Assembly: GCF_047675955.1 (NCBI RefSeq)
Contig: NC_132914.1
Coordinates: forward strand, 39,581,521 to 39,645,520
Source: Chlorocebus sabaeus
Taxonomy: Eukaryota > Chordata > Mammalia > Primates > Cercopithecidae
DNA: 64,000 nucleotides
Direction: 5' to 3'
In this document: in pieces, positions 34,955 to 46,324 of the stretch
Numbering within the stretch: the first letter of the stretch is position 1
How the letters are laid out: every line of letters begins with the position of its first letter
Notes under the pieces: model-generated
Told to the model about the DNA's origin: nothing
Databases searched by the model: none
Seen by the model: only the letters and a program-made list of their open reading frames with translations
Program-made: the position numbers and the translations under genes

Positions 34955-35325
34955 CATGGGCCTTGCCTGCCTGATAGGGGAGGCATATATCCCTGCATCA
35001 TTTATGGACTTTGACCTTATTCGAGTGACTTGCTTTGGCCAAAGTAATACAAAAAGACATGATTACTGTGGCATCAAAGTAGAAGCTTCACATGGGATTG
35101 TGCTGTTCAATCTGGCTTCTTCCTCATCCACTACCATGAGACCAGGCATATCCAATGTATGGACTGCTCCTTCAGCTTGGATCCCAGAATGAGAAGATAC
35201 ATCAAGCAAAGTCATAGCCATAGACATGTAATGTGTGCAAGAAATAAATGCTTGCTATTGTCAACTGCTAAGATGTGTGGGGTTGTTACAAAGCAAAGCA
35301 GAATAATGCAAACATAATTCTCTTT
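34955..35325 (+). repeat. LTR-like old repeat (MaLR-like)
   Basis: GTGACTTGCTTTGGCCAAAG near the middle and AAGAAATAAATGCTTGCTATTG ... GGGGTTGTTAC at the end, typical of MaLR LTRs. Confidence 0.5.
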
Positions 35326-35329
35326 TACA

Positions 35330-35830
35330 GTGTATAATTCAATGGTTTTTAGTATATTCAGAGTTGTGCAACCATGACTCACTAATTAAATTCCTCAGTA
35401 TATACTCAAGAGAATTGAAAACATGTTCACAGAAAAACTGAGCATGAATGCTCATAGCAGCATCACTCATAATAGCCAAAAAGTATGAAAAAACTCAAAT
35501 GTCCACCAAATAATGAGCAAAATGTGGTATATCCATACAATGGACTATTATTTGTCCATAAAAAGGAATGAAATACAGTGATACATGTTACAGCGGATAA
35601 ACCTTGAAACATTATACCAAGAAGAAAGACTCAAAAGGCCACATACTGTGTGATTCCTTTATGTAAAATGCCCCGAATAGGCAAACCTCTACAGACAGAA
35701 AATAGATTCGTGGTTGCTTAGGACTGGGGGCTGAGGAGTGCAAGGTGGGAGTTACTGCTAACAGATACAGGGTTTCTTTGGGGGTAATGATTAACTTCAC
35801 AAAGGTTTAATGCAGTCAAAATTGGATGGG
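35330..35830 (+). repeat. L1M fragment
   Basis: CTCATAATAGCCAAAAAGT ... TATCCATACAATGGACTATT ... ATGAAATACAGTGATACATG, end of ORF2 and start of the 3' UTR of an old L1. Confidence 0.85.
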
Positions 35831-36093
35831 AAAAATCAAGTTACAGGTAAATTTCTTGATCATAATTCAATGTCAAAAACCACACAGTATATAGGAAAGA
35901 TGTTTTTCTTTCTTTACTGGAAATATAAGAACACATGCACCAGTGAATACATATGCTGCATGGCATTAAAAAAAAATCATAAAACAGTTAGGTACTGCTG
36001 TAAGGAGTGAAGTAATTTGTTTACAGTTTCTTAACTCCCAAATATCCATTCTCCCACTTTGAAAAACTGGTTTTGGAGATTAAGATAAAGAGT

Positions 36094-36143
36094 AGAAACT
36101 CACACTGAGAACTTAAAGAGGAGAAACTCACACTGAGAACTTA
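36094..36143. repeat. Tandem duplication, period 28
   Basis: AGAAACTCACACTGAGAACT occurs at 36094 and again at 36122. Confidence 0.95.
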
Positions 36144-36544
36144 CGACGTATCAGTGGCTTATTAGAAGCAATAAGATAAATTAGCAAAAGCAACTCATCT
36201 GAAGACAGCACGTGTACTTTCAGGCCAAAAAGAAAAATTAAAGTTTGAAAATACTGGAAAAGTAAAGGTAGTTATCTAGGTTCTGGCTATTAGTTGCTTA
36301 AAACTGTTGAAAGCAGAATACTAAAATCCAACATTCAAAGAGGTAACTCTTAAATAATTTTAATGGGGCAAAGTGTTAATATGAGTTGGTGGATATGTCT
36401 TCACTATACCCATACTGACATTCAAAAGCACTGAAGTCCTAAAAGGGAATTTTTTTCACTGTGGATCAAACTGAAATAAAACGTTACTATGGCTCATCCT
36501 CAAATTTAACAAGGCATAAAGATTATAGCTTGTCTACAACTGAC

Positions 36545-36690
36545 TAAGGGGTAGCACAAGGTATCTTCGTGGTGATGAAACAATTCTGTATCCTGATTGT
36601 GGGGGTGGTTACATATATTTACATGTGATAAAACAACGCTCGGCACAATAACAGTTGTCGAACTTGAAGTTTACTTAAATCCAATTACAA
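36545..36690 (+). repeat. L1M 3'-end fragment
   Basis: TGATGAAACAATTCTGTATC ... TGGTTACATATATTTACATG recalls old L1 3' UTR. Confidence 0.6.
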
Positions 36691-36735
36691 AATGTTTTTT
36701 ATACATACATACACACACACACACATAAACAAACA

Positions 36736-37004
36736 AGTCGCCCAGTCTGGAGTGCAGTGGTGCAAACACGGTTCATTGCAGCCTCAACCTCCTGGGCTCA
36801 AGCGATCCTCCCATCTCAACCTCTGGAGTAGCTGGGACCACAGGTGCACACCACTATGCCCAATTAATTTTTTGTATTTTTGTTGTTGTTGAGAGAGTGT
36901 TTTGCCATGTTGCCAAGGTTGGTCTAGAACTTCTGGATTCAAGCAATCCACCCACCGTGGCCTCCTTGCTAGGATTACAGGTATGAGCCACCGTGCCTGG
37001 TTAC
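36736..37004 (-). mobile_element. Alu lacking its 3' tail
   Basis: Starts GTCGCCCAGTCTGGAG next to an (AC)n run at 36708-36725, no poly(T). Confidence 0.87.
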
Positions 37005-37097
37005 ACTTTTAAGTCAAACTAGAAAAAGTAATTTTCATTTCAAAATGTCCATGATAGGAGGCTTCAGTGAAAACCATGCAAAACTTAAAGGGTCAGT

Positions 37098-37157
37098 GAT
37101 ACGAGACCAGCCTGACCAACATGGTGAAACCCTGTCTCTACTAAAAGTAGAAAAATT
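37098..37157 (+). mobile_element. Alu fragment, outer 5' piece
   Basis: ACGAGACCAGCCTGACC ... AAAAATTAG, left-arm piece cut off by the next Alu. Confidence 0.8.
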
Positions 37158-37452
37158 AGGCCAGGTGCAGTGGCTTACACCTATAATCCCAGCATTTTGG
37201 GAGGCTGAGGCGGGAGGATCACAAAATCAGGAGATCGAGACCATCCTGCCTAACACGGTAAAAACCCATCTCTACTAAAAACACAAAAAATTAGCCAGGC
37301 CTGGTGGCATGCACCTGTACTCCCAGCTACTTGGGAGGCTGAGGCAGGAGAATCGCTTGAACTCGGGAGGTGGAGGTTACAGTGAGCCGAGATCACGCCA
37401 TTGCACTCCCGCCTGGGCGACAGAGTGTCCATCTTGGAAAAAAAAAAAAAGC
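37158..37452 (+). mobile_element. Alu (full length, inner)
   Basis: GGCCAGGTGCAGTGG to a 14-base A-tail, placed between Alu pieces. Confidence 0.9.
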
Positions 37453-37697
37453 GAATTACGAGGTCAAGAGGTCAAGACCATCCTGGCTAACACGGTGAAA
37501 CCCCATCTCTACTAAAAACACAAAAAATTAGCTGGGCGTGGTAGCGGGCACCAGTACCAGCTACTCGGGAGGCTGAGGCAGGAGAATGGTGTGAACCCAG
37601 GAGGCGGAGCTTGCAGTGAGCCAAGATCGTGCCACTGCACTCCAGCCTGGGTGACAGAGCGAGACTCCATCTCAAATTAAAAAAAAAAAAAAAAAAA
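37453..37697 (+). mobile_element. Alu (5'-truncated, outer 3' piece)
   Basis: Begins GAATTACGAGGTCAAGAGG; A-tail to 37697. GTCAGTGA precedes the cluster (37092) and follows it (37698). Confidence 0.9.
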
Positions 37698-37903
37698 GTC
37701 AGTGACAAATTTAGGCATATTCAGCATAAATACATGACAGTATGAATGAAGTGCTGCTGCAAAGCAGCAATGCAACTTCAAGACATGTATCCCCACCCTG
37801 TGACTGTGTAAGAGAAGCAAAGATGCTTACAGACATACTAAAGGAGGCCATTCCCATGATATGCCAAATTACTGTTATTTAATTTTCAACCAAATTGTTT
37901 CCA

Positions 37904-38212
37904 GATCAGGCACGGTGGCTCACACCTGTAATCCCAGCACTTTGGGAGTCCGAGGCAGGCAGATCACCTGAGGTCAGGAGTTCAAGGCCAGCCTGGCCAA
38001 CATGGGGAAACCCCGTCTCTACTAAAAATAAAAAATTAGCCAGGTATGGTGGCACACGCCTGTAGTCCCAGCTACTCAGGAGGCTGAGGCAGGAGAATCG
38101 CTTGAACCTAGGAGGCGGAGGCTGCAGTGAGCCGAGATCACACCACTGCACTCCAGCCTGGGCGACAGAGACTCCGTCTCAAAAAGAAAAAAAGAAAATA
38201 AATAGTTTCCAG
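37904..38212 (+). mobile_element. Alu (S-like)
   Basis: Full dimer; GTTTCCAGA at both ends is the target duplication. Confidence 0.92.
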
Positions 38213-38622
38213 ACAACTTAATTTCTAGCTCCAAGACCTTTTTCTTAAATTTCTAATTTCATTAATCCTCGGCAAGTAGGAAAAGGACTGTTTATATATA
38301 AATGACACTGAAACAATTAACCATTTCAAAGAAACAGTTAGCATCACACAATATACCTCCTCTACCCGCCTAGCTTCCCCACAAAGCCAGATTGATTTAA
38401 ATGTAAAAAAAGGAGGGGAAAAAAAAAAACTGGTAGAAAGCTTTCCCATGCATAACAAAGGTAAAAAAACGATAAAGCAAAAAGTAGCCAATCTAAAAAC
38501 AAAACGTAAACCTCATACAGTACACACATAATTAATAAAATTTAAGTTTATACCTAGGGGGAAGTACTTTCAATAGGTATGGCATAAAGATAATGATCTT
38601 ACTGCTTTAAAATAAGATTTTC

Positions 38623-38927
38623 TAGGCAGGGTATAGTGGTTCATGCCTGCACTTTGGGAGGCCGAGGCAGGCGGATCACCTGAGGTCAGGAGTTCAAGAC
38701 CAGGCTGGCCAACATGGTGAAATCCCATCTCTATCAAAAAATACAAAAAAAAAAAAAAAAAAAAAAAAGCTGGGCAGATTGGCACACACCTGTAATCCCA
38801 GCTACTTGTGAGGCTGAGACAGGAGAATTGGTTGAACCCAGGAGGCGGAGGTTACACTGAGCCGAGATTATGCCACTGCACGCCAGCCCGGGCAACGGAG
38901 CGAGACTGTCACAAAAAAAAAAAAAAA
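38623..38927 (+). mobile_element. Alu with 26-base A linker
   Basis: Deletion in the first ~10 bases after GCCTG; the middle A-rich linker is expanded at 38743-38767. Confidence 0.9.
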
Positions 38928-39092
38928 GCCAGGTGTGGTGTGCACGCCTGTAGTCACAGCTACTTGGGAAGCTAAGGTGGGAGGATCACCTGGGCCCAGA
39001 AGGTCAAGGCTGCAGTGAGCCATGATCTCAGGCCACTGTACTCCACCTTGGATGACAGAGTGAGACCTTGTCTCAGAAATAAAAAATAAGAT
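38928..39092 (+). mobile_element. Alu right arm
   Basis: GCCAGGTGTGGTGTGCACG to TTGTCTCAGAAATAAAAAATAAG, right-arm part only. Confidence 0.85.
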
Positions 39093-39213
39093 TTCTAAAT
39101 CAAAAGTACCTATTATTTTTTCATAAGCCAAGTAAGTTCCCCCCCCAAAAGCACAAAATATTTTAATTACTAGTATTTATTAAATACTATGTGTCAGATT
39201 TGCACTAAGCATT

Positions 39214-39572
39214 TGCTATGGTCTGAATGTTTGTGTCCCCTCAAAATTCATATGTTGAAATCTAATTACCAACATGATGTTACGAGGTAGGGCCTTTTGG
39301 TAGGTCATGATTAGGTCATGAGAGCAAAGCCTCCACGAATGGGATTAGTGGGGGGCCCTTATAAAAGGGGTCTGCCTCATGTCTTCTACCATGTGAGAAC
39401 ACAGGGAGAAGGAGCCATCTATGAACCAGGAAATGGGTCCTCATCAGACACTGAACCTGCTGGTGCCTTGACTTGGATTTCTAGTCTCCAGAACCGAAAG
39501 AAATAAATTTCTGTAGTTTCTAAGCTCTCTAGTCGATGGTATTTTGTTATAGCAGCCCAAACTAAGATAACA
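39214..39572 (+). mobile_element. MLT1-type MaLR LTR
   Basis: TGCTATGGTCTGAATGTTTG start, AATGGGATTAGTG, AGAAATAAATTTCTGTAG, ACTAAGATAACA end. Confidence 0.88.
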
Positions 39573-39771
39573 CTTCACAAATACGTAACGTAGACACTAT
39601 GATCCTTCAATGACCTAAAATACAAGGTACAGGGCACTGGTTTTAAGTAAGATGTTTTTGCAATAACAAAGCAGAGATTAAAATAGCTTTAGTAAGTAAT
39701 TCAACTCTCTTTACTGTTCACTGACTCAACTCTCTTCTTCAAACATAACTGCAGAAAAAAGGGGGGAAATG

Positions 39772-40115
39772 GGCTGGGCAGGTGGCTCACGCCTGTAATT
39801 CCAGGACTTTGGGAAGCTGAGGCAGGCGGATCACAGGTCAGGATTTTGAGACCATCCTGACTAATACGGTGAAACCCCGCCTCTACTAAAAATACAAAAA
39901 ATTAGCCGGGTGTGGTGGTGGGCGCCTATAGTCCCAGCTACTCAGAGGCTGAGGCAGGAGAATGGCGTGAACCCGGGAGACGGAGCTTGCAGCGAGCCAA
40001 GATGGCTCCACTCCAGTCTGGGCGACAAAGAGAGACTCCGCCTCAAAAAAAAAAAAAAAAAAAGGAAAAAGGAAAAAAAAAGAAAAAGAGAAAGAGAAAA
40101 AAAAAAAAGGCAGGG
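39772..40115 (+). mobile_element. AluY-like with long A-rich tail
   Basis: Near-consensus young Alu with a 10-base loss at ATGGCTCCACTCCAG and a tail of A and GAAAAA units to about 40110. Confidence 0.9.
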
Positions 40116-40154
40116 GGAACTTCATTAAAAACAGTAGTGTGAAAATAGTGCCCA

Positions 40155-40290
40155 AACGATTCTCAATTTTTGGTTTTATCACAACAAGCTGGGGCACATA
40201 TGTAAAATATAAATTCCTGGACCCCACTGCCAGGGCATTTTGATTTAACAGGTCTTAACTGGAGCCCAACGACCAGAATTTTTCCCAGAG
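40155..40290 (+). repeat. MER5-like fragment
   Basis: AAATTCCTGGACCCCACTGC ... TTGATTTAACAGGTCT, a typical MER5-type middle section. Confidence 0.6.
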
Positions 40291-40359
40291 GTCAGAAACT
40301 GGAAAGAAAAAAAAAAAATCCCAACTTAAAATTTAAATTACCAAAATGATATTTGCTAA

Positions 40360-40550
40360 AATGTTGTTGCGTCAGGCACCATACTAGGTACTCTACGCCA
40401 GCTATTTAATATTTAATTTCAATTCTCACAAACAACTCAATATCATACTCTTCTCTCTGATGAAGAAAACAAGTTCAAGGTCAACAGAGTCAGTAAGTGG
40501 CAAAGCTGAAGTCTGTCACTCCAAAACCCTTACTTTCTATTCTTTAAGTT
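40360..40550 (+). repeat. MIR
   Basis: AGGCACCATACTAGGTACTC ... CAGTAAGTGGCAAAGCTGAA. Confidence 0.75.
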
Positions 40551-41389
40551 CTCAGTATACAACACTAGGGTTCCCAGGATCCAGCAGAAATGATAAGTCT
40601 ATGGCCTAACCAGATCTAAAAAAGAAAGTGAGGTAATTACCTCCCTGTGTGACAAGGAGACACATGAGGAGACTCCAAGGGCATGATAGGTCCAGAAATG
40701 GTATCACCGAAACATTTAGTAATTTCTTGATTCCCCACTACCAATACTGCTGTATAGCCACACGTAAAATTTTGATAATCAATGTCAGGACTCATCAGTG
40801 AAATATGATAATTTAATCACCCTGAGTAACTAAAATGCAAAAAGGAACCAAAATGCAACAAAGTGGTATGAAGTACTGATGTCCGGTAATAACTACTGCT
40901 TTCTGTCAAACACCTTAATACAGTCTGTCCACACTGAAGAGCCTGAGTCTCTTCTTGTAGAAGAGCCACTGCCTACCCAGCATTTCTTCTCCTTTGAGGC
41001 ACCCCTCCTCTCCAACACCAATCATGTTATTCTGTCTGCACCAGGCATGTGCAAGTGACACAGAGTCAACAAATCAGAGCTCCCCATCCCAAGTTAACAC
41101 TGACTGGTCCACAAACGGGCATGCAATCCAAGCAAGTCCAATGACAGCCTTTTCCTAGGATTTTGTATTTGAGATTAGAGAATAAAACCTGCAAGAATAG
41201 AAAAACCCCATGAAGAATGTTATGTCGTTAGTGGAAAGGAGTCCCCATTCCTTAAGGTCCTTTGAGCTGCCCTGCTATCTGCAGTTTTTCCTTCAATTCG
41301 AAAACTGTATAAGCCTATAAATATGTTTTGCTTGACATCGTTTTATTGAATTTTACCAAAGACAACTAAGAATTCCATTATAAAGTAAG

Positions 41390-41645
41390 GTAATCTAATG
41401 TACAGCCTGGTGACTATAGTTAACAACCTGTATTGTATATCTAAAATGTGCTGACAGTAGATCTTAAATGCTTTCACCACAAAAAAAAAAAAAAAAAAAA
41501 ACCCTATGTGAGGTGATGAATGTTTAACTAGCTTAAACATTGTGATCATTTCTCAATGTACATGTATGTCAAACTATCAAGTTGTATGCCTTAACCATAT
41601 ACAATTTCTATTTATCAATTATACCCTAATAAAGCTTTAAAAAAA
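41390..41645 (+). repeat. L1 3' end
   Basis: GTACAGCCTGGTGACTATAG ... CTTAACCATATACAATTTC ... ACCCTAATAAAGCTTT; contains a 21-base A run at ~41480. Confidence 0.85.
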
Positions 41646-41649
41646 ATAA

Positions 41650-41790
41650 GTATTATCTACATTTTACAGGTGAGGAAATTAAAACACAGGCAACTGACAC
41701 AATTTAGGCAAAGTCTCACAGCAACCAGAGCCAGAATACTGAGAACACGGGTTTATCTGACTCCAAGACCTATGTATTTTCTGATTATTA
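41650..41790 (+). repeat. MIR fragment
   Basis: CATTTTACAGGTGAGGAAAT ... TCTGACTCCAAGACC. Confidence 0.75.
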
Positions 41791-42307
41791 AAATCATGGC
41801 TTCAAATAGAATACACTAATGGATAAGAGATTCCACTGAAAAACTGTTCCTTTCATTTTAAAGTTCTTACTTCAAGGACTTGGAAACACTTTTCCAAGTA
41901 TTTTGTTGCCATGAAATTCTATACTATGAATAGTTTTTATAAGATCTAAACAATGGAACTTAACTGGGCACAAACCTAGATTCCATGTTTAAAATAAGAG
42001 AAATAATAGTTATAATCTTTCAAGTAAGATGTTATCAAAAAAGACAAAAATGCAATAATACCTAAGTACTACTGAAAACAGGAAGCTGCTGGCTTGCCCC
42101 ATAGCCCCACTGCGCACTGAGTCCACTATCTAAATTAGACCCTTATCTCTCTTTACAGAAAGAGCTCTTGTATAACAATCAAAGGATACACGGTTTCTAA
42201 TCCTCCTCCAATAATGATTTGCTTTGGATCTTGGCCAAATGATTTATACATGAAGATCTTAGGGATTTCTATACCATATCTCATAGTGGCCAAAAAAGTT
42301 TTGGTTT

Positions 42308-42610
42308 TGTTTTGTTTTTTTGGAGACCGGATCTTGCTCTGTCACCCAGGTTGGATTACACTAGTACAATCATAGCTCACTGTAGCCTTGAACTCCTGGG
42401 CTCCAGTGATCCTCCCACCTCAGCCTCTCAAAGTGCTGTGATTACAGGTATGAAACACCACATTCAGTTAATTTTTTAAAATTTTTTTATTTTTTGTAGA
42501 GATGGGTTGTTGACCAGGCTGGTGTCAAACTCCTGGTCTCCAGCAATCAATCATCCCCACTCGGCCTCCCCAAATTCTGGGATTACAGGTGTGAGCTACC
42601 TACCGAGCGT
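42308..42610 (-). mobile_element. Alu (old)
   Basis: TTTTGGAGACCGGATCTTGC start; ends GTGAGCTACCTACCGAGC. Confidence 0.87.
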
Positions 42611-42689
42611 TGCCAAAAGTTGATTTAACTCTACAAGATTTCTTTAAAGATGTCATAAATGACGATATGTAAAATAGAGTCCTGAGGTC

Positions 42690-42769
42690 TTGGTAATTTG
42701 CATGACCTTAATCAAACCATAGGGTAAAACTTGACAATCCAACTTTTCCACCTTGTACCTCTGCCCAAA
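42690..42769. repeat. Diverged direct repeat, copy 1
   Basis: Shares AATCAAA, AGGGTAAAA and CTCTGCCCAAA in the same order and spacing with 43321-43400. Confidence 0.6.
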
Positions 42770-43320
42770 TGGTTTCTTACGCACACAAATGTGGTGACAT
42801 GTTTTTGTTCATCACATTTTCACAAAGACAGATAGATACACCTTTAGTTCTAACTTAGATGTACACCTCGTTTAAAATAAAGAGTCATGCTACTCAAAGG
42901 ACCTAAAAAAGTACAGCATTTCAGCTGACTCAATCCTGACACATAAAACTTAACATTTAAGTAATGATTCTATTGGATGTTTATTGAAACTGAGGCTCTT
43001 ATTTTCAAAAATTTCAAATAATTTTATTAAAGTTAACTGGTCAAGTAAACAAAATTTGTAAATTTTTGTCACAAAATAAAATATCTAAGACCAAGGCACT
43101 AAAAATGCAATGCTAGCATCAGTCTAACTTCATTAAATATTTAATTAAAATGTTGCCTCCTTACAATTTTGCCCAATATAATCCATTTTCCATAATTGCA
43201 AATGCTTCACAATAAAGTACTAGGCCATAAACAGTTTAGCTTCAACCTGTCATTTTTCACGAGCTCATTCAAGTTTTCAGTGAATGCTTTCTCCCAAGAC
43301 AGACCACTGAGGGTCCTGAT

Positions 43321-43400
43321 GTAGGAATTACCCTGACTGTAATCAAATCGCAGGGTAAAAACATGACAAGTCCGCTTTCCACGCTGCTACTCTGCCCAAA
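43321..43400. repeat. Diverged direct repeat, copy 2
   Basis: Second copy, about 0.9 kb before GXYLT1 exon 1. Confidence 0.6.
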
Positions 43401-44287
43401 CTTCCCCTTTTCATTCTGGGAATGACCATCGACTCTCAAAATGATGTTAAACAGCCCACGGCTGACCTACACTCCCTCTCCAGACAAATCCTATACTTTT
43501 CTGTATCAACGCAGCATCTGCCAAGTCTTGGTAAGGAGCACTTCAGGTCGTTCCCAGAGAGGTGCCCACACATAAGGTGAAAGTGTCCACGTTGCAAGGC
43601 AGTGTAAACGTCCAGATTTCAAGCACTCATAATACGTTGACAGAAACATTTTTTTTTCTATTTAAATCTCGTGTCGATTCCTCCCCTCTGGCAGTGATTT
43701 CTGCAAATCCACCTAGGTCATTACGTCGCTTTTTAAATACCGATTTGTCAAGAAAGATAGTGTTTCCAAAAGAAAATTTCACAACCCACACAAATGCCAT
43801 TTCCAAATTTAACCGTGGCTAATACTTAAAAGTGTAAACGTTAACACAGCAAAATCAGCATGAGAGACAAAACACACACACATACACGCACAATCCTTAA
43901 ACACTGAACTAGGGCGCCAGCCTCATGTTTAAATATCTCAACTTGAACTCCACTGAAACAAGAAGGAATTCTTACTAGCCAGGCAGCAGCAAGGCTTTTG
44001 TGAACACTTATTTTCAAAGAATCCTTTTTTTAAAAAGTTGAAAATTAATTTCTAACTGCTTTAAAGGGCGCATGACTGGGTCAAAAGACAAACACAAAAA
44101 GTGTGGGACACTCTCAGGCGGGAGCAGCGCTGGTTTAGTCCCGGCCGGAGGGGAAGGAGGGAAATCAGTGAAGGGTCAGAAATCGCAGGAAAGACGCGGG
44201 AGGCGCGGCGCCGACCCGCGAGCAGCCCGGGCCAGGCCGAGCTCGCGCCCTGCGCCCGCCGCGTCCCCCACCGGGAACTGCTCGTAC

Positions 44288-44508
44288 CTGCCCGACCCGC
44301 CGGGACGCGCTGCGGGGCCCGCGCCGCCCGTGCCTCTCACGGCGCCGCGTCCGCCGCCCGCGAGCCAGGAAGCCACCGCGGCCTGCGGCTTCCCGCCACC
44401 GCCACCCGCTCCTTCTTCCAGGGATACGGCGAGCTGACTGAAAGCGTAAAGAAGCGAGCAGAAGCCGCAGGCCAAACACAGCACGACGACGCGCAGGTAG
44501 CGCCGCAT
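44288..44508 (-). CDS. GXYLT1: GXYLT1 coding exon 1: cytoplasmic tail, membrane anchor and stem
   Basis: First coding exon of glucoside xylosyltransferase 1, a type II membrane enzyme that transfers xylose from UDP-xylose to O-linked glucose on EGF repeats. The ATG is at 44506-44508, inside a CpG island. The product starts MRRYLRVVVLCLACGF; residues ~5-26 form one hydrophobic segment after a short basic tail, as expected for a signal-anchor. Then comes a low-complexity Gly/Ala/Pro-rich stem with a run of five glycines at ~35-39. The exon ends at a good donor, CAG|GTACGAG, after 221 nt, leaving two bases (AG) of codon 74, so the intron is phase 2. That phase fits both the 93-nt exon at 25763-25855 and the exon at 14333-14504. 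The antisense and +1 frames here are also open, but only because the DNA is GC-rich. Recognised from memory of the human protein; confidence is high. Confidence 0.95.
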
Positions 44509-44930
44509 CGCCCCGGCCGCGCTCCTCAGTCTCCGCCGCCGCCGCGCCCGCCCGGGCGAACTGGAGCTGAGGGAGCGGCACCGCGCAGCCGCGGGCGCAA
44601 CAAGTTCCTCCCACGCCGCCGCGGCCGCCGCCGCCTTGCACCCGCTCCCTTCCTTCCCTCCCCGCCCACCACCTAGGCGAGCGCAGCCGCGGCGCCCGAG
44701 CCGACTGACAACCCGCCCGGAAGCCCGGACGCCGCCTCTGCCGCCGTGCGCCCAAGGGTCAGCCGCAGCGACGCAGCCCCGCCTCTCCCCGGGGCGGGAG
44801 GGCTGGACGCGCCGGCGCAGATCGCGTGGGAGGGACGCAGGGCTGGCGCGCCGGGGGCGGAGTGGGCGCGCGGAACGCGGCGCGCTTGCGGGGAAGAGTG
44901 AGCGCAGGCTGACGCGCAGGTGACTGGGAG
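44509..44930 (-). promoter_or_regulatory. GXYLT1: GXYLT1 5' UTR and CpG-island promoter
   Basis: From about 44170 to 44930 the sequence is strongly GC-rich with dense CpG, in sharp contrast to the AT-rich surroundings. It covers exon 1 and continues upstream through GCC/GCG runs (44531-44550, 44618-44637). No TATA box is evident at a fixed distance from the ATG, typical of a housekeeping CpG-island promoter. The transcription start cannot be placed from sequence alone; the likely 5' UTR is a few hundred bases. Confidence 0.8.
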
Positions 44931-44999
44931 CCCAGTGGGTCTCGACCGCCGAGAGAGGTGGAGCGAAAGCCTCGGCTCTGGAGGCAGTTGACCTAAATT

Positions 45000-45185
45000 C
45001 TAATTATGGTCCTTCCACATGGTGGTTTGTGACACTGGGTAACCTAAATTCTCTGAGCATGTTTCTTCGTCTCTAAAATGGAGCTACTATCCTCATCGTG
45101 GGGTGGTTGTAAAGATTAAACTGTTTAACGCACGAAAACCGCCTAGCACTTAGAAGGCACTTGACTAGGCCACTTTCCTCTCCAT
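45000..45185 (+). repeat. MIR
   Basis: TGGGTAACCTAAATTCTCTG ... AAAATGGAGCTACTATC ... TTAGAAGGCACTTG. Confidence 0.8.
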
Positions 45186-45439
45186 CCTCCCCCAGCCTGT
45201 AAGTTTCTGTGATACTAGAATGTGCACGAGCCATTTTCACTCAGATAAGCTCATTGCTTCGTATGTTTGGTATGCGGACCTTGCCTCCCAGCAGACAGAG
45301 AGTTCCTGTACTGCAGGGCTCTTCCCTTTGACCTTTTTGACCTCCCTCACAACTCATTATTTGCGTGTGCAAAACAATTAGTATTCTCCCCACAGAGCTG
45401 CTCCTTTCTTCCCCAGTTCTTCTCCCTCTTCTTCAGCTG

Positions 45440-45640
45440 TTTCCACTACGTTCATTCATTGACCATTTATAAAGCATCACTTGGGCCAAGCGCTGTGTGA
45501 GTACCTAGGGGTATAAAGAAGCCTAACTGGAGCGTGGGTGGGACAGCGGATACTTGTAAATAAGCGCAACACAATGATACAGACTTAAGATCCAGGCCCG
45601 TAAGGGACACACACAAAGGAACAATCAGTTCTGTCTGCGA
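45440..45640 (-). repeat. L2-like fragment
   Basis: TTCATTCATTGACCATTTAT ... GGGCCAAGCGCTGTGTGAG, reverse L2 end. Confidence 0.65.
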
Positions 45641-45975
45641 GTGTGGTCAAGAGAGACTTCATAGCAAAGGTGCCGCTAGAGTCTTGAGTCGGTTAAGGGA
45701 AGTAATTCCAGGCTGAAGGATCAATAAACAGGCTCGTGTGTAGGGAACCGTGAGAAGTTTGATACTACCAGCTAAGTGAATGCAAGAGAGGATATGAGGA
45801 GCCGATAAGAGCGTAGAAGGGGCCAGATATTTGAGTGCTTTGTTTAGCACACTTAGGAGTTTGAATTTAATCTGCAAGACACTAGTGAACCATTGAAGGG
45901 TTTTTAAATAGGGAAGTAACATGATCACATTTGCATTTTAGAGCAGACTCTGGCTGTAGTGTGGAGGCTGAAACA
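45641..45975 (+). repeat. L2
   Basis: AGGAGTTTGAATTTAATCTG ... GAACCATTGAAGGGTTTTT ... AGTAACATGATCACATTTGC is classical L2. Confidence 0.85.
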
Positions 45976-46043
45976 GCTAGAGTACAGATTGGAGGCAGAA
46001 AGCAGCACCAGTGCCAAAAAGTGAGGGAAGGGAGGCTTCAAAA

Positions 46044-46068
46044 TACACACACACACACACAAACACAC
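46044..46068. repeat. (AC)n microsatellite
   Basis: Short CA run with one interruption. Confidence 0.95.
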
Positions 46069-46324
46069 ATTCATAGGGAAAAATCATGCGTTTAACTGCT
46101 GAAATTGCATCTGGGGAGTTGACAAGTTTGACCATGAAATACAAGGTGGGGAAATGCTCAATATAGTAGCAGTTTCCATTTGGATCCTTGGCTCCCTATA
46201 CCAAAAAAGTAGTGGTTCTGTGACCATGAGAAAGTCACTGAACAAATTTAAGGTTCAACTTCCTCCCCTTCTTACTTTACCTGATAAAAAATGAAAATTA
46301 GCATGCTATCGAGATGTGTAAAGA

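Larger units (their letters stand above)
25856..44287 (-). other. GXYLT1: GXYLT1 first intron
   Basis: Phase 2 intron of 18.4 kb that contains the HERV9 provirus and many Alus. The segments 27540-27780, 28300-28910, 34470-34950, 35830-36540, 40560-41390 and 42610-44040 show no clear repeat apart from those listed; the last is a long repeat-poor stretch next to the promoter. Confidence 0.85.

Noticed and set aside
44165..44755. Long open frames on both strands across the CpG island (up to ~196 codons)
   Set aside because: Only the frame starting at 44508 gives a known protein; the others are by-products of GC-rich DNA poor in stop codons.
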